Shown: positions 25,992 through 34,382 of the stretch, piece by piece | How the letters are laid out: each line of letters starts with the position of its first letter | How positions within the stretch are numbered: position 1 is the stretch's first letter | Origin: Ascidiimonas meishanensis | GTDB taxonomy: Bacteria > Bacteroidota > Bacteroidia > Flavobacteriales > Flavobacteriaceae | Direction of reading: 5' to 3' | Assembly: GCF_037782385.1 (NCBI RefSeq) | Contig: NZ_JBBEXD010000011.1 | Span: forward strand, 62,001 to 126,000 | Length of the DNA: 64,000 nucleotides | Program-made: the position numbers and the translations under genes | Notes under the pieces: model-generated | Seen by the model: only the letters and a program-made list of their open reading frames with translations | What the model was told of the DNA's origin: nothing | Databases searched by the model: none

Positions 25992-26999
25992 ATGAAATTA
26001 AAAATTGGAGTTTACAATGTAGAATGGATGAGAGCTTTGTTTAACAAAGATGGCTCCCCCATAATTTCTGGTGAAAAATTTGAGAGAAGTCAAAAGCTTG
26101 CTTCCATACTAAAAAAAATGAACCTTGATTTCTTAGGCATCGTGGAAGGTCCAGACACTTTAGCAGATGGTTCAAAGACAGCAGCTATACAACTTGAAAA
26201 TTGGGTAGAAGAATTTGGATTGAACCTTAATTATAAAGGTGTGAATGGTACTCATTCTCGTGGTCAACAAGAACTATGTGCCCTTTATGATTCAAGCAAA
26301 ATAAGTGTTGATTTTACGCCAACTTTAAGTTCTAAAAATCAATTTGATCAGCCATTTCTGGTAGACACTACAAATAAATTAATAAAAGAACAGTATAAAC
26401 ATTTTAGACCTCCCCTAGAATTAAGCATCAAAAGCAATACTTCTAACCTTGAATTCGCTAAAGTTATCATTGCTCACACAAAGTCAAAAGGAATATTCTC
26501 AGCCGTTGACTATGCTAAATTTGAACAAATATCGGCTAGAGATAGAATGAGGCTCTATGCAGAATGCATGTCAATAAGGCTTAAATGTGACGAGTATATA
26601 GAAAATGGTTCTGAAGTAATTGTCATGGGAGATATTAATGACGGTATTGGAATGGATTTCTACGAAAATAAATTCAGTAAAAGTGCGGTAGAAATTTTAC
26701 TAGGTGATGTATGGGAAACCGATAAAATTTTAAAATCTGTAATCGTAAAACCTAAATGGACAAGTTATGGCTGGAAACCATCCTCAAGTCGGTTTACAGA
26801 TAGAATAACTGAAGATAAAGTAAATGTATTAATTGACCATATCATGGTAAGCAAAGGAATTTCTTTTGAAAATGGAAAAGTTTGGAATCCCTATGAGCTA
26901 AAAAACGATCTAGAAGTGCAAGAGTTAAAAACCGACTTGAAAAAAGCATCAGATCATTTTCCAATCTCAGTAGCTGTAGAAAATAGCAAAATAAATTAG
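25992..26999 (+). CDS. Endonuclease/exonuclease/phosphatase (EEP) family protein
   Basis: A 335-residue protein of the EEP (DNase I-like) fold. The first motif is IGVYNVEWMRALF with the metal-binding Asn, then the catalytic VMGDIND and the closing KASDHFPISVAVE with the Asp-His pair. An IIAHTKSKG segment carries the expected His. No signal peptide is visible, so it probably acts in the cytosol on DNA, a nucleotide or a phosphoester. Substrates vary widely across this family and cannot be read from sequence. It is monocistronic. Confidence 0.85.
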   Translation: MKLKIGVYNVEWMRALFNKDGSPIISGEKFERSQKLASILKKMNLDFLGIVEGPDTLADGSKTAAIQLENWVEEFGLNLNYKGVNGTHSRGQQELCALYDSSKISVDFTPTLSSKNQFDQPFLVDTTNKLIKEQYKHFRPPLELSIKSNTSNLEFAKVIIAHTKSKGIFSAVDYAKFEQISARDRMRLYAECMSIRLKCDEYIENGSEVIVMGDINDGIGMDFYENKFSKSAVEILLGDVWETDKILKSVIVKPKWTSYGWKPSSSRFTDRITEDKVNVLIDHIMVSKGISFENGKVWNPYELKNDLEVQELKTDLKKASDHFPISVAVENSKIN

Positions 27000-27322
27000 C
27001 GCCTCTAAAATTTCTAATGTTCGCGCTACCCTATAACATTCCTTTCAATAGATAGAGGCCCCCGCAACAGTGGAGTCTAGTTTCAACTAGCGCTCGTAAT
27101 GTCTATTATCTAAACCCTATTCTACAGACTAAAAAGAATACCTTCCATCATTCTTAAAATGAATCTTTTTTCAAAAACAGGTGAAAAAGGAAAAATTGAC
27201 ATCTTAGCGGGAAAAACACGCCTGTTTCTGCCCTCTTATGTGCCGCATCTTTGTACTATGAATTTGAAACCACAAGAAATTCAAATTATAAAACAAAGTA
27301 TAATCGTATAAAAATTAAAATT
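27000..27322. other. Intergenic region with regulatory elements
   Basis: Contains distant GCCTCTA and TAGAGGC arms (27001-27007, 27053-27059), a compact palindrome CTAGTTTCAACTAG (27077-27090), and the shared promoter layout described at 27189. No gene is seen. Confidence 0.45.
27189..27254 (+). promoter_or_regulatory. Promoter with shared bipartite motif (AhpD-like gene)
   Basis: GGAAAAATTGACA (27189-27201) and CATCTTTG with TTTG at 27250-27253. Block identity and the 61-base spacing equal those before the DoxX-like gene. The ATG follows 70 bases downstream. Confidence 0.6.
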
Positions 27323-27871
27323 ATGAACACCTTTAATGTACCTAACAGAACAGAAGTGAACGAAACGAATCAGGCTATCTTTGATCAGCTGGAAAAAGGA
27401 ATTGGATTTGTACCCAACCTTTACGCTACCTATGCACATTCTGAAACTGCTTTAAAAACCTATTTAGCTCTTTCTGGAGCCAAAACTTCTTTAAGCGCTA
27501 AAGAAAAAGAAATAGTCAATCTTGCCGTTAGTGAGGTAAATGAATGTATTTATTGTTTATCTGCACACACTGCTATTGGTAAAATGAATGGTTTTACTGA
27601 AGAACAAATACTTGAATTAAGAGCTGGGTATGCTTCCTTTAATGAGAAATACAATGCTTTGGCTGCATTGGCAAAAAATTTAACTAAAAACAGAGGTAGC
27701 GCAAACGCTGAAATTTTAGAAAACTTTTTTAACGCGGGCTATACTAAAGGAAGCTTGGTAGATGTAATTGTATTAGTGGGCGATAAAACTATTAGTAATT
27801 ACCTACACAAAGCTACACAGGTTCCTGTAGATTTTCCAGTAGCCCAACCTTTAGAATCCATAAACGCTTAA
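27323..27871 (+). CDS. Carboxymuconolactone decarboxylase / AhpD-like protein
   Basis: A 182-residue all-helical protein of the AhpD/CMD superfamily. The redox motif is C75-x2-C78-x3-H82 in NECIYCLSAHTAIG, as in AhpD peroxidases, so a thiol peroxidase or disulfide reductase role is more likely than decarboxylation. The ATG at MNTFNVPNRTE was chosen over an earlier in-frame ATG that lies in the promoter. The cupredoxin-like gene begins 23 bases downstream and is probably cotranscribed. Its promoter matches that of the DoxX-like gene, suggesting control by the AraC regulator at 19238. Confidence 0.9.
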   Translation: MNTFNVPNRTEVNETNQAIFDQLEKGIGFVPNLYATYAHSETALKTYLALSGAKTSLSAKEKEIVNLAVSEVNECIYCLSAHTAIGKMNGFTEEQILELRAGYASFNEKYNALAALAKNLTKNRGSANAEILENFFNAGYTKGSLVDVIVLVGDKTISNYLHKATQVPVDFPVAQPLESINA

Positions 27872-27894
27872 ACTAATCCACAGAAGAAAATATT

Positions 27895-28257
27895 ATGAAA
27901 AATCTTTTAATTGTATTTACACTAACACTGGTCTTCTTTACGAATAGTGTTGCACAAGAAGTACAAACCGTTCAATTAGAACAAACTAAAGGGCAATTTA
28001 CGCAACAAGAAGTTACCCTAAAAGCTGGCACTTATATTTTTGAAATAAGTAATCACAACGTAGATCATAAAGTGGGGTTTGTTTTGGCTCCTAAGGGAAA
28101 AACAAGCCAGAAAGATCATATCAAAGAAGCGTATGTTACTAAAACCATAGACATCGGAGAAAAATCAAGCTCTCAAGAAGTTACCTTAGAAAAAGGTGAA
28201 TATGTTTACTTCTGCCCTCTTAACCCTACCCCCCAGTATAGATTAAGAGTTGAATAA
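27895..28257 (+). CDS. Exported cupredoxin-like protein
   Basis: A 120-residue protein with a signal peptide (MKNLLIVFTLTLVFFTNSVAQ). The mature region resembles a plastocyanin/EfeO-cupredoxin domain: a GTYIFEISNHNVDHKVGF strand with a His ligand, then KGEYVYFCPLNPTPQYRLRVE supplying the Cys. The usual second His after the Cys is not evident (CPLNPTPQYR), so copper binding may be altered or lost. It shares an operon with the AhpD-like gene and ends in a hairpin. A periplasmic redox role is inferred. Confidence 0.75.
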   Translation: MKNLLIVFTLTLVFFTNSVAQEVQTVQLEQTKGQFTQQEVTLKAGTYIFEISNHNVDHKVGFVLAPKGKTSQKDHIKEAYVTKTIDIGEKSSSQEVTLEKGEYVYFCPLNPTPQYRLRVE

Positions 28258-28280
28258 TTTAAATAATGAGTGTGAATTTC

Positions 28281-28308
28281 AAGGCTTCCTTTTTCAGGAA
28301 GTCTTTTT
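28281..28308 (+). terminator. Rho-independent terminator
   Basis: AAGGCTTCC and GGAAGTCTT form a 9-bp stem with one G-T pair around a short T-rich loop, continuing into T6, after the cupredoxin-like gene. Confidence 0.82.
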
Positions 28309-28347
28309 TATGATTAAAAAAGTTACTTATAAAGTTAGCACTCATAA

Positions 28348-28365
28348 ACAGGTATAAATACCTGT
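28348..28365. promoter_or_regulatory. 18-bp palindrome with GTATAAATAC core
   Basis: ACAGGTAT and ATACCTGT are exact complements separated by AA. It lies about 217 bases before the decarboxylase-like gene. The ten-base core GTATAAATAC recurs inside another palindrome 56 bases before the GH64 gene. It is probably the binding site of a dimeric regulator; the regulator is not known. Confidence 0.6.
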
Positions 28366-28581
28366 AAATATTTCAGTGATTATGCATACCTTTAAAGTAT
28401 TCTTTACAATTTACGACCTTATAATAGGATATTCTTTGTTCTCATTAAGCGCTCAGAATATTTATTTATAGCACACACTTCCCCCCTTAGTGTATTGCAC
28501 GATTATTCTCTAAGGAAGACCTTTATTTTTTTATAAAACTGCCTTTACCAAAAAAATGATAAACACCTAAACCCACAAATT

Positions 28582-29790
28582 ATGGAAGTACTTGAATTTA
28601 AAACATCTCAAGATGTTATTGACTACCTTTCTAAAGAAGCACATAACGAAAGTTTCATAGCTCTTTTAAAAGAGTCTTTAAAAACTGCCAAAGCCACAGC
28701 TCAAAAAAATCTAGACAAAGCACTTTTTAATGCGTTAGACTGGCCGCTAGATTTGACAAGCTATATAGAATTTCTAGTAGAATTTTCTATGTGGACACCA
28801 CAACAAAGTGATCTGCCTGCATGGAAAAAACCGGGAACTGGAAACAGCCAAGAGGTATATGACCGTTTATGTCATTTCTATTTTTTAATAGATCAAAAAG
28901 TAGGATCCAATAAAACTACGATTGTACAAGATATTCCCTGGTTTAGCCAGTTCTTAGTAGATTATGCAAAACTTTGGGGTAGTTTTCTTAATACTACTGC
29001 TTCTTTTAATGAAAAAATATTACAATCATTTATTAAAAATTCACCCCAGTATCGCATACAGGATTCAATGATAAACGGGAAGCCAAACAACCCTAGCGGA
29101 TGGCTTACGTTTAATCAATTTTTTGCAAGAGAACTCAATCCGGGCTTAAGACCTATTGCACATCCTATGAATAATAAGGTAGTGACCTCTCCTGCTGATT
29201 GTACTTTTAGAAAAAAGTATCAAATTGATTCGGATTCAAACATTCCTGAAATTGTTATTAAGCAAACTCATACAGTAGCAAACATTGCTGAATTACTCAA
29301 AGGAAGTAAATATGCTAATGACTTTGCAGACGGTCTTTTTGTACACTATTTTCTAGGCCCGTACTCCTACCATAGGTTTCATACGCCTGTATCAGGTACT
29401 ATCAAGGAATGCTATCCTGTAAAAGGTTTGGTTTCATTAGATGTAAATCTTGATACTATGCAATTTGATGCGCCCGATAATTCAGAAGATGGTTATGAAT
29501 TTATTCAGGCAAGAGGTATTATTACTATTGACACTACCAATTCACCCTACGGAAATATGGGTATTGTAGCCGTTATTCCTATAGGAATGTGTCAGGTTTC
29601 CTCTGTAAACATGATTGCACAAGCAGGAAGCAAAACCTTAAAAGGAGATGAATTTGGTTATTTCCTCTTTGGAGGGTCAGACATCATTCTGTTATTCCAG
29701 AAAGATCATATTCCCATAATTGATGAATGTAGTAATTACAGGCATTACGGCACTTCTATTAGTCAGTGTCCGCCTAAAGTAAATCACTAA
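28582..29790 (+). CDS. Phosphatidylserine decarboxylase-like protein, long form
   Basis: A 402-residue protein with an N-terminal helical domain (about 1-165) like the phosphatidylserine decarboxylase-associated domain, and a C-terminal Psd domain. Visible Psd motifs are LTFNQFFARELNPGLRPI, the SPADCTF segment, LGPYSYHRFHTPVSG with the conserved histidines, and FGYFLFGGSDIILLF, where Gly-Ser366 would be the autocleavage site. No membrane helix or signal peptide is seen, unlike the housekeeping Psd at 3622, so lipid is not certain as substrate. Related long forms in fungi and bacteria act on soluble amino-acid-type substrates or are uncharacterised. A GTATAAATAC palindrome upstream links it to the following GH64-patatin pair. 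Confidence 0.82.
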   Translation: MEVLEFKTSQDVIDYLSKEAHNESFIALLKESLKTAKATAQKNLDKALFNALDWPLDLTSYIEFLVEFSMWTPQQSDLPAWKKPGTGNSQEVYDRLCHFYFLIDQKVGSNKTTIVQDIPWFSQFLVDYAKLWGSFLNTTASFNEKILQSFIKNSPQYRIQDSMINGKPNNPSGWLTFNQFFARELNPGLRPIAHPMNNKVVTSPADCTFRKKYQIDSDSNIPEIVIKQTHTVANIAELLKGSKYANDFADGLFVHYFLGPYSYHRFHTPVSGTIKECYPVKGLVSLDVNLDTMQFDAPDNSEDGYEFIQARGIITIDTTNSPYGNMGIVAVIPIGMCQVSSVNMIAQAGSKTLKGDEFGYFLFGGSDIILLFQKDHIPIIDECSNYRHYGTSISQCPPKVNH

Positions 29791-29980
29791 CCACATTGAA
29801 AAGCGCAGGAGACTAGTCGAGTTTTTTTACTTACTAAGACTTCAACGCTTACCATATTATTTGACTATACTATATTACAGATATATATTTTCAGTATAGA
29901 AAAAGTAGCCATAAAACTAGTACACATTTGGAGATTTGGGTTCTATAGACATTTTTTTGTTTGTAGAACTCTAAAAATCA

Positions 29981-29992
29981 CGTATAAATACG
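29981..29992. promoter_or_regulatory. Palindrome with GTATAAATAC core before the GH64 gene
   Basis: CGTATAAATACG is palindromic apart from its central AA. It lies 56 bases before the ATG and shares a ten-base core with the 18-bp palindrome at 28348. Confidence 0.55.
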
Positions 29993-30047
29993 CATAGTTA
30001 AGAGGCTATTTCTACATATTTTTAGATCAACCAAAAACTTATTAAAT

Positions 30048-31541
30048 ATGCAAGCCTCAGTAAGCTTAAAAATTCACAATACTTCAGGTATGAATCTTGT
30101 TATTGCTTTTTTACAAGGAAGCACTTCTACCCAATCTGCAGATCAACTCGCCTGGTTAAAATTTGGAAAAACACCTACATGGGACATTCCTAACAAACCA
30201 AAAACCAATGCTGATCTTGCACCTTACATAATGGATATTGCAGACCAATCTATCGCTACCGTTGTAATTCCTGCCTATATTGCCAAAGTAGGTTTTAGAT
30301 GTTTGGTGGCTGATACGAATTACAAAACCAATGCATTACAAAAATTAGGATCTGTAAATTACATGGCGTTTCCTGATTTGATGACAGCCGATTACTATTT
30401 TGATAAATTTGAGGCCGGACTTACTATAGGAGTTCCTGGAATCTGGAATATTACCTCTGTAGACTTTGTGGGTATTCCTATGCAATTAACAAAAGGGTCT
30501 GAAGTAGTAGGCTATAAAAATGGGGTTACTGCAGAAGGTTTACATCAACTACTCAATAAATTATCCAAACCTTATAATGAAGGTGGCACAATAGCTCCTA
30601 ATAAAACGAATACTATTTATCGCTTTTTTGCACCTTCTCATATAGATAGTTCTATTGATTATTTAGATCAGCAAATTAAAGACGGTCTCACCAATCTACA
30701 AACCAATACGACCACCGTAAATTACGGCCAAGATGTGTTTTCCAATTTTACCACTTCTAGTAAAAAGGTAACCAATGCAAATGGAGTTTCTCATAGAGTG
30801 GGCACTGTTACCTGTAATTCCAAAGCAAATGGTGCTATTACCATAGCGGATGTGACAACCGTAAAAGCTGTAGCAGGCACTATCGCTATTAATGGAAATA
30901 GTTCTCAGGTATTGTTGGGTGCCTTACTAGCTTCCGCTATTTGCCGAGGTGTTTTAGGCAATCCAAAGCATTGGGGAGATATTGTCTATACAAATACCCA
31001 ATGCGCTACCCCATGGAATTATTATCCGTCTAACGTAGAGTATGATGAATATTCAAAACTCATTCATGAATATTCAATTAACGGGAAAAACTATGGTTTT
31101 TCTTATGATGATTATTTTGGTGATGAGGCAGGCTTCAATGTAGTACCGGGCGAACAAGTCACCTTAGATATCCTTCCAATTAGTGGTAATATGACTGCCA
31201 CTCCAAACCCAAAACCACAAATAAAAAAAGGATGCCTCGCCATTACTATTCCGCAGGGTACCACCGCAAATTTAGGTGAAATGTATTGCGACAATCATCT
31301 ATTAGATGCTATTACCAATAAGCTTTGCTTTGTTGATGACACCGTAGTAGTTACTTTTCACAACTATCCTTCCCATCTTAAAAACCCGGAAATACATATA
31401 GATTTAACCCAGAAAACAGCAAGTGCAGCCATTTCATATTACAATAATGGCACTAAAAGCACTACTTTATCTGTTACCGGACTTTATTACAGTCCGGATG
31501 ACCGTCAACTTTCTTTTGGATTAACTTCTAAATGGACATGA
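30048..31541 (+). CDS. GH64 / thaumatin-like beta-1,3-glucanase family protein
   Basis: A 497-residue protein resembling glycoside hydrolase family 64. Typical segments are NITSVDFVGIPMQLT, YRFFAPSHIDSSIDYLDQQI, VEYDEYSKLIHEYSINGKNYGFSYDD and FNVVPGEQVTLDILP, which correspond to GH64 core strands and the acidic cleft. An N-terminal region like a thaumatin-type domain (VSLKIHNTSGMNLVIAFLQG) is followed by the catalytic-like core and a beta-sandwich tail. Notably there is no signal peptide, unlike most GH64 enzymes, which are secreted to attack fungal or algal beta-1,3-glucan. The patatin gene follows 41 bases downstream. Family membership is likely; activity is not proven. Confidence 0.72.
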   Translation: MQASVSLKIHNTSGMNLVIAFLQGSTSTQSADQLAWLKFGKTPTWDIPNKPKTNADLAPYIMDIADQSIATVVIPAYIAKVGFRCLVADTNYKTNALQKLGSVNYMAFPDLMTADYYFDKFEAGLTIGVPGIWNITSVDFVGIPMQLTKGSEVVGYKNGVTAEGLHQLLNKLSKPYNEGGTIAPNKTNTIYRFFAPSHIDSSIDYLDQQIKDGLTNLQTNTTTVNYGQDVFSNFTTSSKKVTNANGVSHRVGTVTCNSKANGAITIADVTTVKAVAGTIAINGNSSQVLLGALLASAICRGVLGNPKHWGDIVYTNTQCATPWNYYPSNVEYDEYSKLIHEYSINGKNYGFSYDDYFGDEAGFNVVPGEQVTLDILPISGNMTATPNPKPQIKKGCLAITIPQGTTANLGEMYCDNHLLDAITNKLCFVDDTVVVTFHNYPSHLKNPEIHIDLTQKTASAAISYYNNGTKSTTLSVTGLYYSPDDRQLSFGLTSKWT

Positions 31542-31582
31542 TTATAAAATGATCTCTAAAAATCAATTTAAAACAAAGTAAG

Positions 31583-32857
31583 ATGAAAATATACTCCTAT
31601 TATATGATATTTCTATTCTTGGCTTTACTGGTAATTTCCTGTGATCCAAAATTAGAACCCGTTATACAAAAACCTGCAATAGAAACAACAACTCCTAAAA
31701 CCATTGTTTTAGCCATTGATGGTGGAGGTATTAAAGGTATTATTCCTGCTATTTTTGTAAAAGCTATTGAAGACAGTCTTAATAATACACAGAGTTATAA
31801 ACTATATGACCTTATTGGTGGTACTTCCACCGGAGGTATTATCTCTGTAGCACTCACTTCGCCTAATATGGTGGTACAAAATGGTAAATATCCTTTTACA
31901 GGGAGTGCCGTGGTAGATATTTATAAAAAGAACGGAAAAAAGATTTTTGTAGCACAATGCAGCCCGTTTAATCCTGTATGCAGAAGTGAGTATGCAGCGT
32001 ATGTAGCGCATGGTACCGGAAGCCATTCTCATGATGGTATTGAGCCCTATATGCAATCACTTCTGGGTGCGACTACCAAACTTTCAGATACTAAAAAATT
32101 TATTGCTGGTCTTAACGGACGCGTAAAACAGATGTTCACCACCTCTTATACCGTAAATAGCACAGGTTCTGTTGTGAAAAATCCGCAACTTGGAACGGAT
32201 TATGGCCCGTATCTTTTTAATTGGTATGATGCAGAAAAGGCAACAAAAGACAACTATTATGTATGGGAAGCGGGTAGAGGGACCAGTGCTGCACCCACCT
32301 ATTTCCCTATTGCCAGAGCAGGTGGTAATGCTAACGGACACTCACCAGCAGCAGAACGTTGGGTAGTAGATGGCGGTATGATGTCTAATGACCCTTCCTT
32401 ATGGGGAGTTACAGAAGCGCTTAGAACCGGTCTCGCTAAAAAGCTTGAAGACATTGTAGTGATCTCATTAGGTACAGGACTCTATCCTGGTGGTGCTGGT
32501 ATTGGCGTGAATAATAATACCGGTTTTGGAGCACCCGCTTTTGGGAATTGGGGTACGGCTCCATGGCTAGGAGAACGCCTCTATAATCTGGAAGGCAAAA
32601 AGAATGACAGAGGTACCATGGTAGAAATTATTCTAGACGCTGTACAATTGGTGACCGATAAACAGATGAATATGCTAAGAGCGGGTGGTTTAACTTATCA
32701 CCATTTGGAGCCTACCCTTACTGCCGGACAGTCTCAAATGGATAATATTGACCCCGCTAATATTACTTCTCTTGAAAATACAGCTAACGCCTATATAAAA
32801 TCTGGAGAAGGTAAAAAAATAATGAATGAGATAGTGACGCTTTTAAGAAATAACTAA
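31583..32857 (+). CDS. Patatin-like phospholipase lipoprotein
   Basis: A 424-residue lipoprotein: the signal peptide ends in LLVISC with the lipid-bearing Cys20. The patatin fold shows the oxyanion loop DGGGIKG, nucleophile Ser82 in GGTSTGG and the dyad Asp263 in VVDGGMMSNDPS. Such enzymes release fatty acids from phospholipids or other acyl esters. It would sit on an outer-membrane or periplasmic face after LspA processing. It is cotranscribed with the GH64-like gene and is likely co-regulated with the decarboxylase-like gene. A hairpin follows. Confidence 0.92.
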   Translation: MKIYSYYMIFLFLALLVISCDPKLEPVIQKPAIETTTPKTIVLAIDGGGIKGIIPAIFVKAIEDSLNNTQSYKLYDLIGGTSTGGIISVALTSPNMVVQNGKYPFTGSAVVDIYKKNGKKIFVAQCSPFNPVCRSEYAAYVAHGTGSHSHDGIEPYMQSLLGATTKLSDTKKFIAGLNGRVKQMFTTSYTVNSTGSVVKNPQLGTDYGPYLFNWYDAEKATKDNYYVWEAGRGTSAAPTYFPIARAGGNANGHSPAAERWVVDGGMMSNDPSLWGVTEALRTGLAKKLEDIVVISLGTGLYPGGAGIGVNNNTGFGAPAFGNWGTAPWLGERLYNLEGKKNDRGTMVEIILDAVQLVTDKQMNMLRAGGLTYHHLEPTLTAGQSQMDNIDPANITSLENTANAYIKSGEGKKIMNEIVTLLRNN

Positions 32858-32873
32858 ACAAAAGTGGTTAAGT

Positions 32874-32915
32874 AAAAAATCCTTCCTTGTATTTTATATT
32901 AGGAGGGATTTTTTT
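32874..32915 (+). terminator. Rho-independent terminator
   Basis: AAAAATCCTTCC pairs with GGAGGGATTTTT with one G-T pair, followed by further T residues, after the patatin gene. Confidence 0.85.
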
Positions 32916-32977
32916 ATGTTTTAGATTCTTAAAAAAATAATATCTTTATAGAACAACCAACCAATACACTTTTTAGA

Positions 32978-33520
32978 ATGGAATCCGCACTGCAAACCAT
33001 GATTAACAATATGCCGGAAAAAACCGGAAAATCTTTAGACGAATGGAAAAAAATTCTCAAAACCAAATCCTTTACTAAACATTCAGAAGCTGTTAAATTT
33101 CTTAAAGAAACGCATCAAGTAACCCATGGCTTTGCCAATACTATTGTCACACTTTCAAAAGAAGAAACGGCTGCACCAGCAGATTTAGTCACAGAACAGT
33201 ACAAAGGCAAAGAAATGCTGTTTCCGGTTTATGAAAAGTTACTCCAAGTGATACAAAGCTTTGGAAGCGATGTAGTGATTACTCCAAAGAAAACCTCCGT
33301 AAGCATCATACGCAAAAGGCAGTTTGCTCTTATTAAACCTGCCACTAAAACTCGCATAGACTTAGGGCTTAAACTCCCGGGGAAAGAACTAACTGGAAGA
33401 CTTGAGAACTCGGGTCCCTTTGGAACCATGTGCACACACCGTGTAAAACTCACCTCTGTTGAAGAAGTAGATGATGAACTGACAAGCTGGTTACGGGAAG
33501 CGTATGAGCTAGCCTCTTAG
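32978..33520 (+). CDS. DUF4287 and DUF5655 domain protein
   Basis: A 180-residue soluble protein with an N-terminal DUF4287 domain (about 5-65, TGKSLDEWKKILKTKSFTKHSEAVKFLKE, and VTHGFANTIV) and a C-terminal DUF5655 domain (about 75-178, FPVYEKLLQVIQSFGSDVVITPKKTSVSI, ending DDELTSWLREAYE). Both are of unknown function and often occur together in Bacteroidota and Actinobacteria. No catalytic motif is evident. It is probably a single-gene unit just before the phosphoenolpyruvate mutase-like and Ada genes. Confidence 0.88.
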   Translation: MESALQTMINNMPEKTGKSLDEWKKILKTKSFTKHSEAVKFLKETHQVTHGFANTIVTLSKEETAAPADLVTEQYKGKEMLFPVYEKLLQVIQSFGSDVVITPKKTSVSIIRKRQFALIKPATKTRIDLGLKLPGKELTGRLENSGPFGTMCTHRVKLTSVEEVDDELTSWLREAYELAS

Positions 33521-33625
33521 CTCTTTTCAACATATTGATGCCTTGCTCTATTTAAAAAAATACACGTCCATTTATCGGTTGCTGATGTTTTAAGAAGTCA
33601 CGTGCTTTGTATAAAGACGTAAAAC

Positions 33626-34381
33626 ATGCAATTCAAAGAATTACATCTACAATCCACCCCCTTACTGCTTGCCAATGTATGGGATGTGCCTAGTGCTCAG
33701 GCAGCAAAAAAACTAAACTACGGTGCTATTGGCACTTCCAGTGCTGCTATTGCAGCGCTATTAGGCTATAAAGATGGAGAGGAAATACCCTTTTCTGAAT
33801 TGGCATTTATGGTAAAACGTATTGCTGCCAACACCAAACTTCCCTTAAGTGTAGATATAGAAGCCGGCTACAGTAGTGAACCACACCAAATAGTTAATCA
33901 TATTAAAGAGCTGGTTGATCTGGGGGTACAAGGGATTAATATAGAAGATAGTTTAGTTGGCAAAGAACGTTCTTTGCAAAATGCAAGTGCTTTTTCAAAA
34001 ACTCTTGAGACCATTGCTAATGAATTACAAAAAGACAACACAGAAGTTTTTCTAAATGTAAGAACCGATACTTTTCTGTTGGAATTAGAAAACGCCCTAT
34101 CTGAAACTCTTAGAAGAAGTAAATTATATGCAAATGCTGGAGCATCCGGTATTTTCGTGCCTTGTATTACAAGAGAGAATGATATTAGTGCCGTGGTAAA
34201 AAACACTGCTTTACCTGTAAATGTGATGTGTATGCCCGTACTCCCCCATTTTGATACACTTACCCAATTAGGTGTTAAAAGAATAAGTATGGGTAACTTT
34301 GTTTTTAGTGAACTTTACATCCATTTTGAAAATGTAATGCAATCTATTCGTCATCAAAATTCATTCAAATCATTGTTTTAA
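33626..34381 (+). CDS. Isocitrate lyase/phosphoenolpyruvate mutase family protein
   Basis: A 251-residue TIM-barrel of the PEP mutase/isocitrate lyase superfamily. The N-terminal LLANVWDVPSAQAAKKL is typical, followed by the metal-binding SVDIEAGYS and GVQGINIEDS, with a NVRTDTF strand. The isocitrate lyase KKCGH motif is absent, placing it with carboxyvinyl-carboxyphosphonate mutase-like or oxaloacetate decarboxylase-like members. Substrate unknown. One base separates its stop from the ada ATG, so the two are likely cotranscribed, though their roles do not obviously connect. Confidence 0.87.
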   Translation: MQFKELHLQSTPLLLANVWDVPSAQAAKKLNYGAIGTSSAAIAALLGYKDGEEIPFSELAFMVKRIAANTKLPLSVDIEAGYSSEPHQIVNHIKELVDLGVQGINIEDSLVGKERSLQNASAFSKTLETIANELQKDNTEVFLNVRTDTFLLELENALSETLRRSKLYANAGASGIFVPCITRENDISAVVKNTALPVNVMCMPVLPHFDTLTQLGVKRISMGNFVFSELYIHFENVMQSIRHQNSFKSLF

Positions 34382-34382
34382 T

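Larger units (their letters stand above)
28258..28581. other. Intergenic region before the decarboxylase-like gene
   Basis: Holds the terminator of the preceding operon and the 18-bp palindrome at 28348. The rest is AT-rich; no RNA gene or open frame is recognised. Confidence 0.5.

Noticed and set aside
27001..27059. GCCTCTA and TAGAGGC arms as a terminator of the EEP gene
   Set aside because: The loop of 45 bases and absence of a T tract make termination unlikely.
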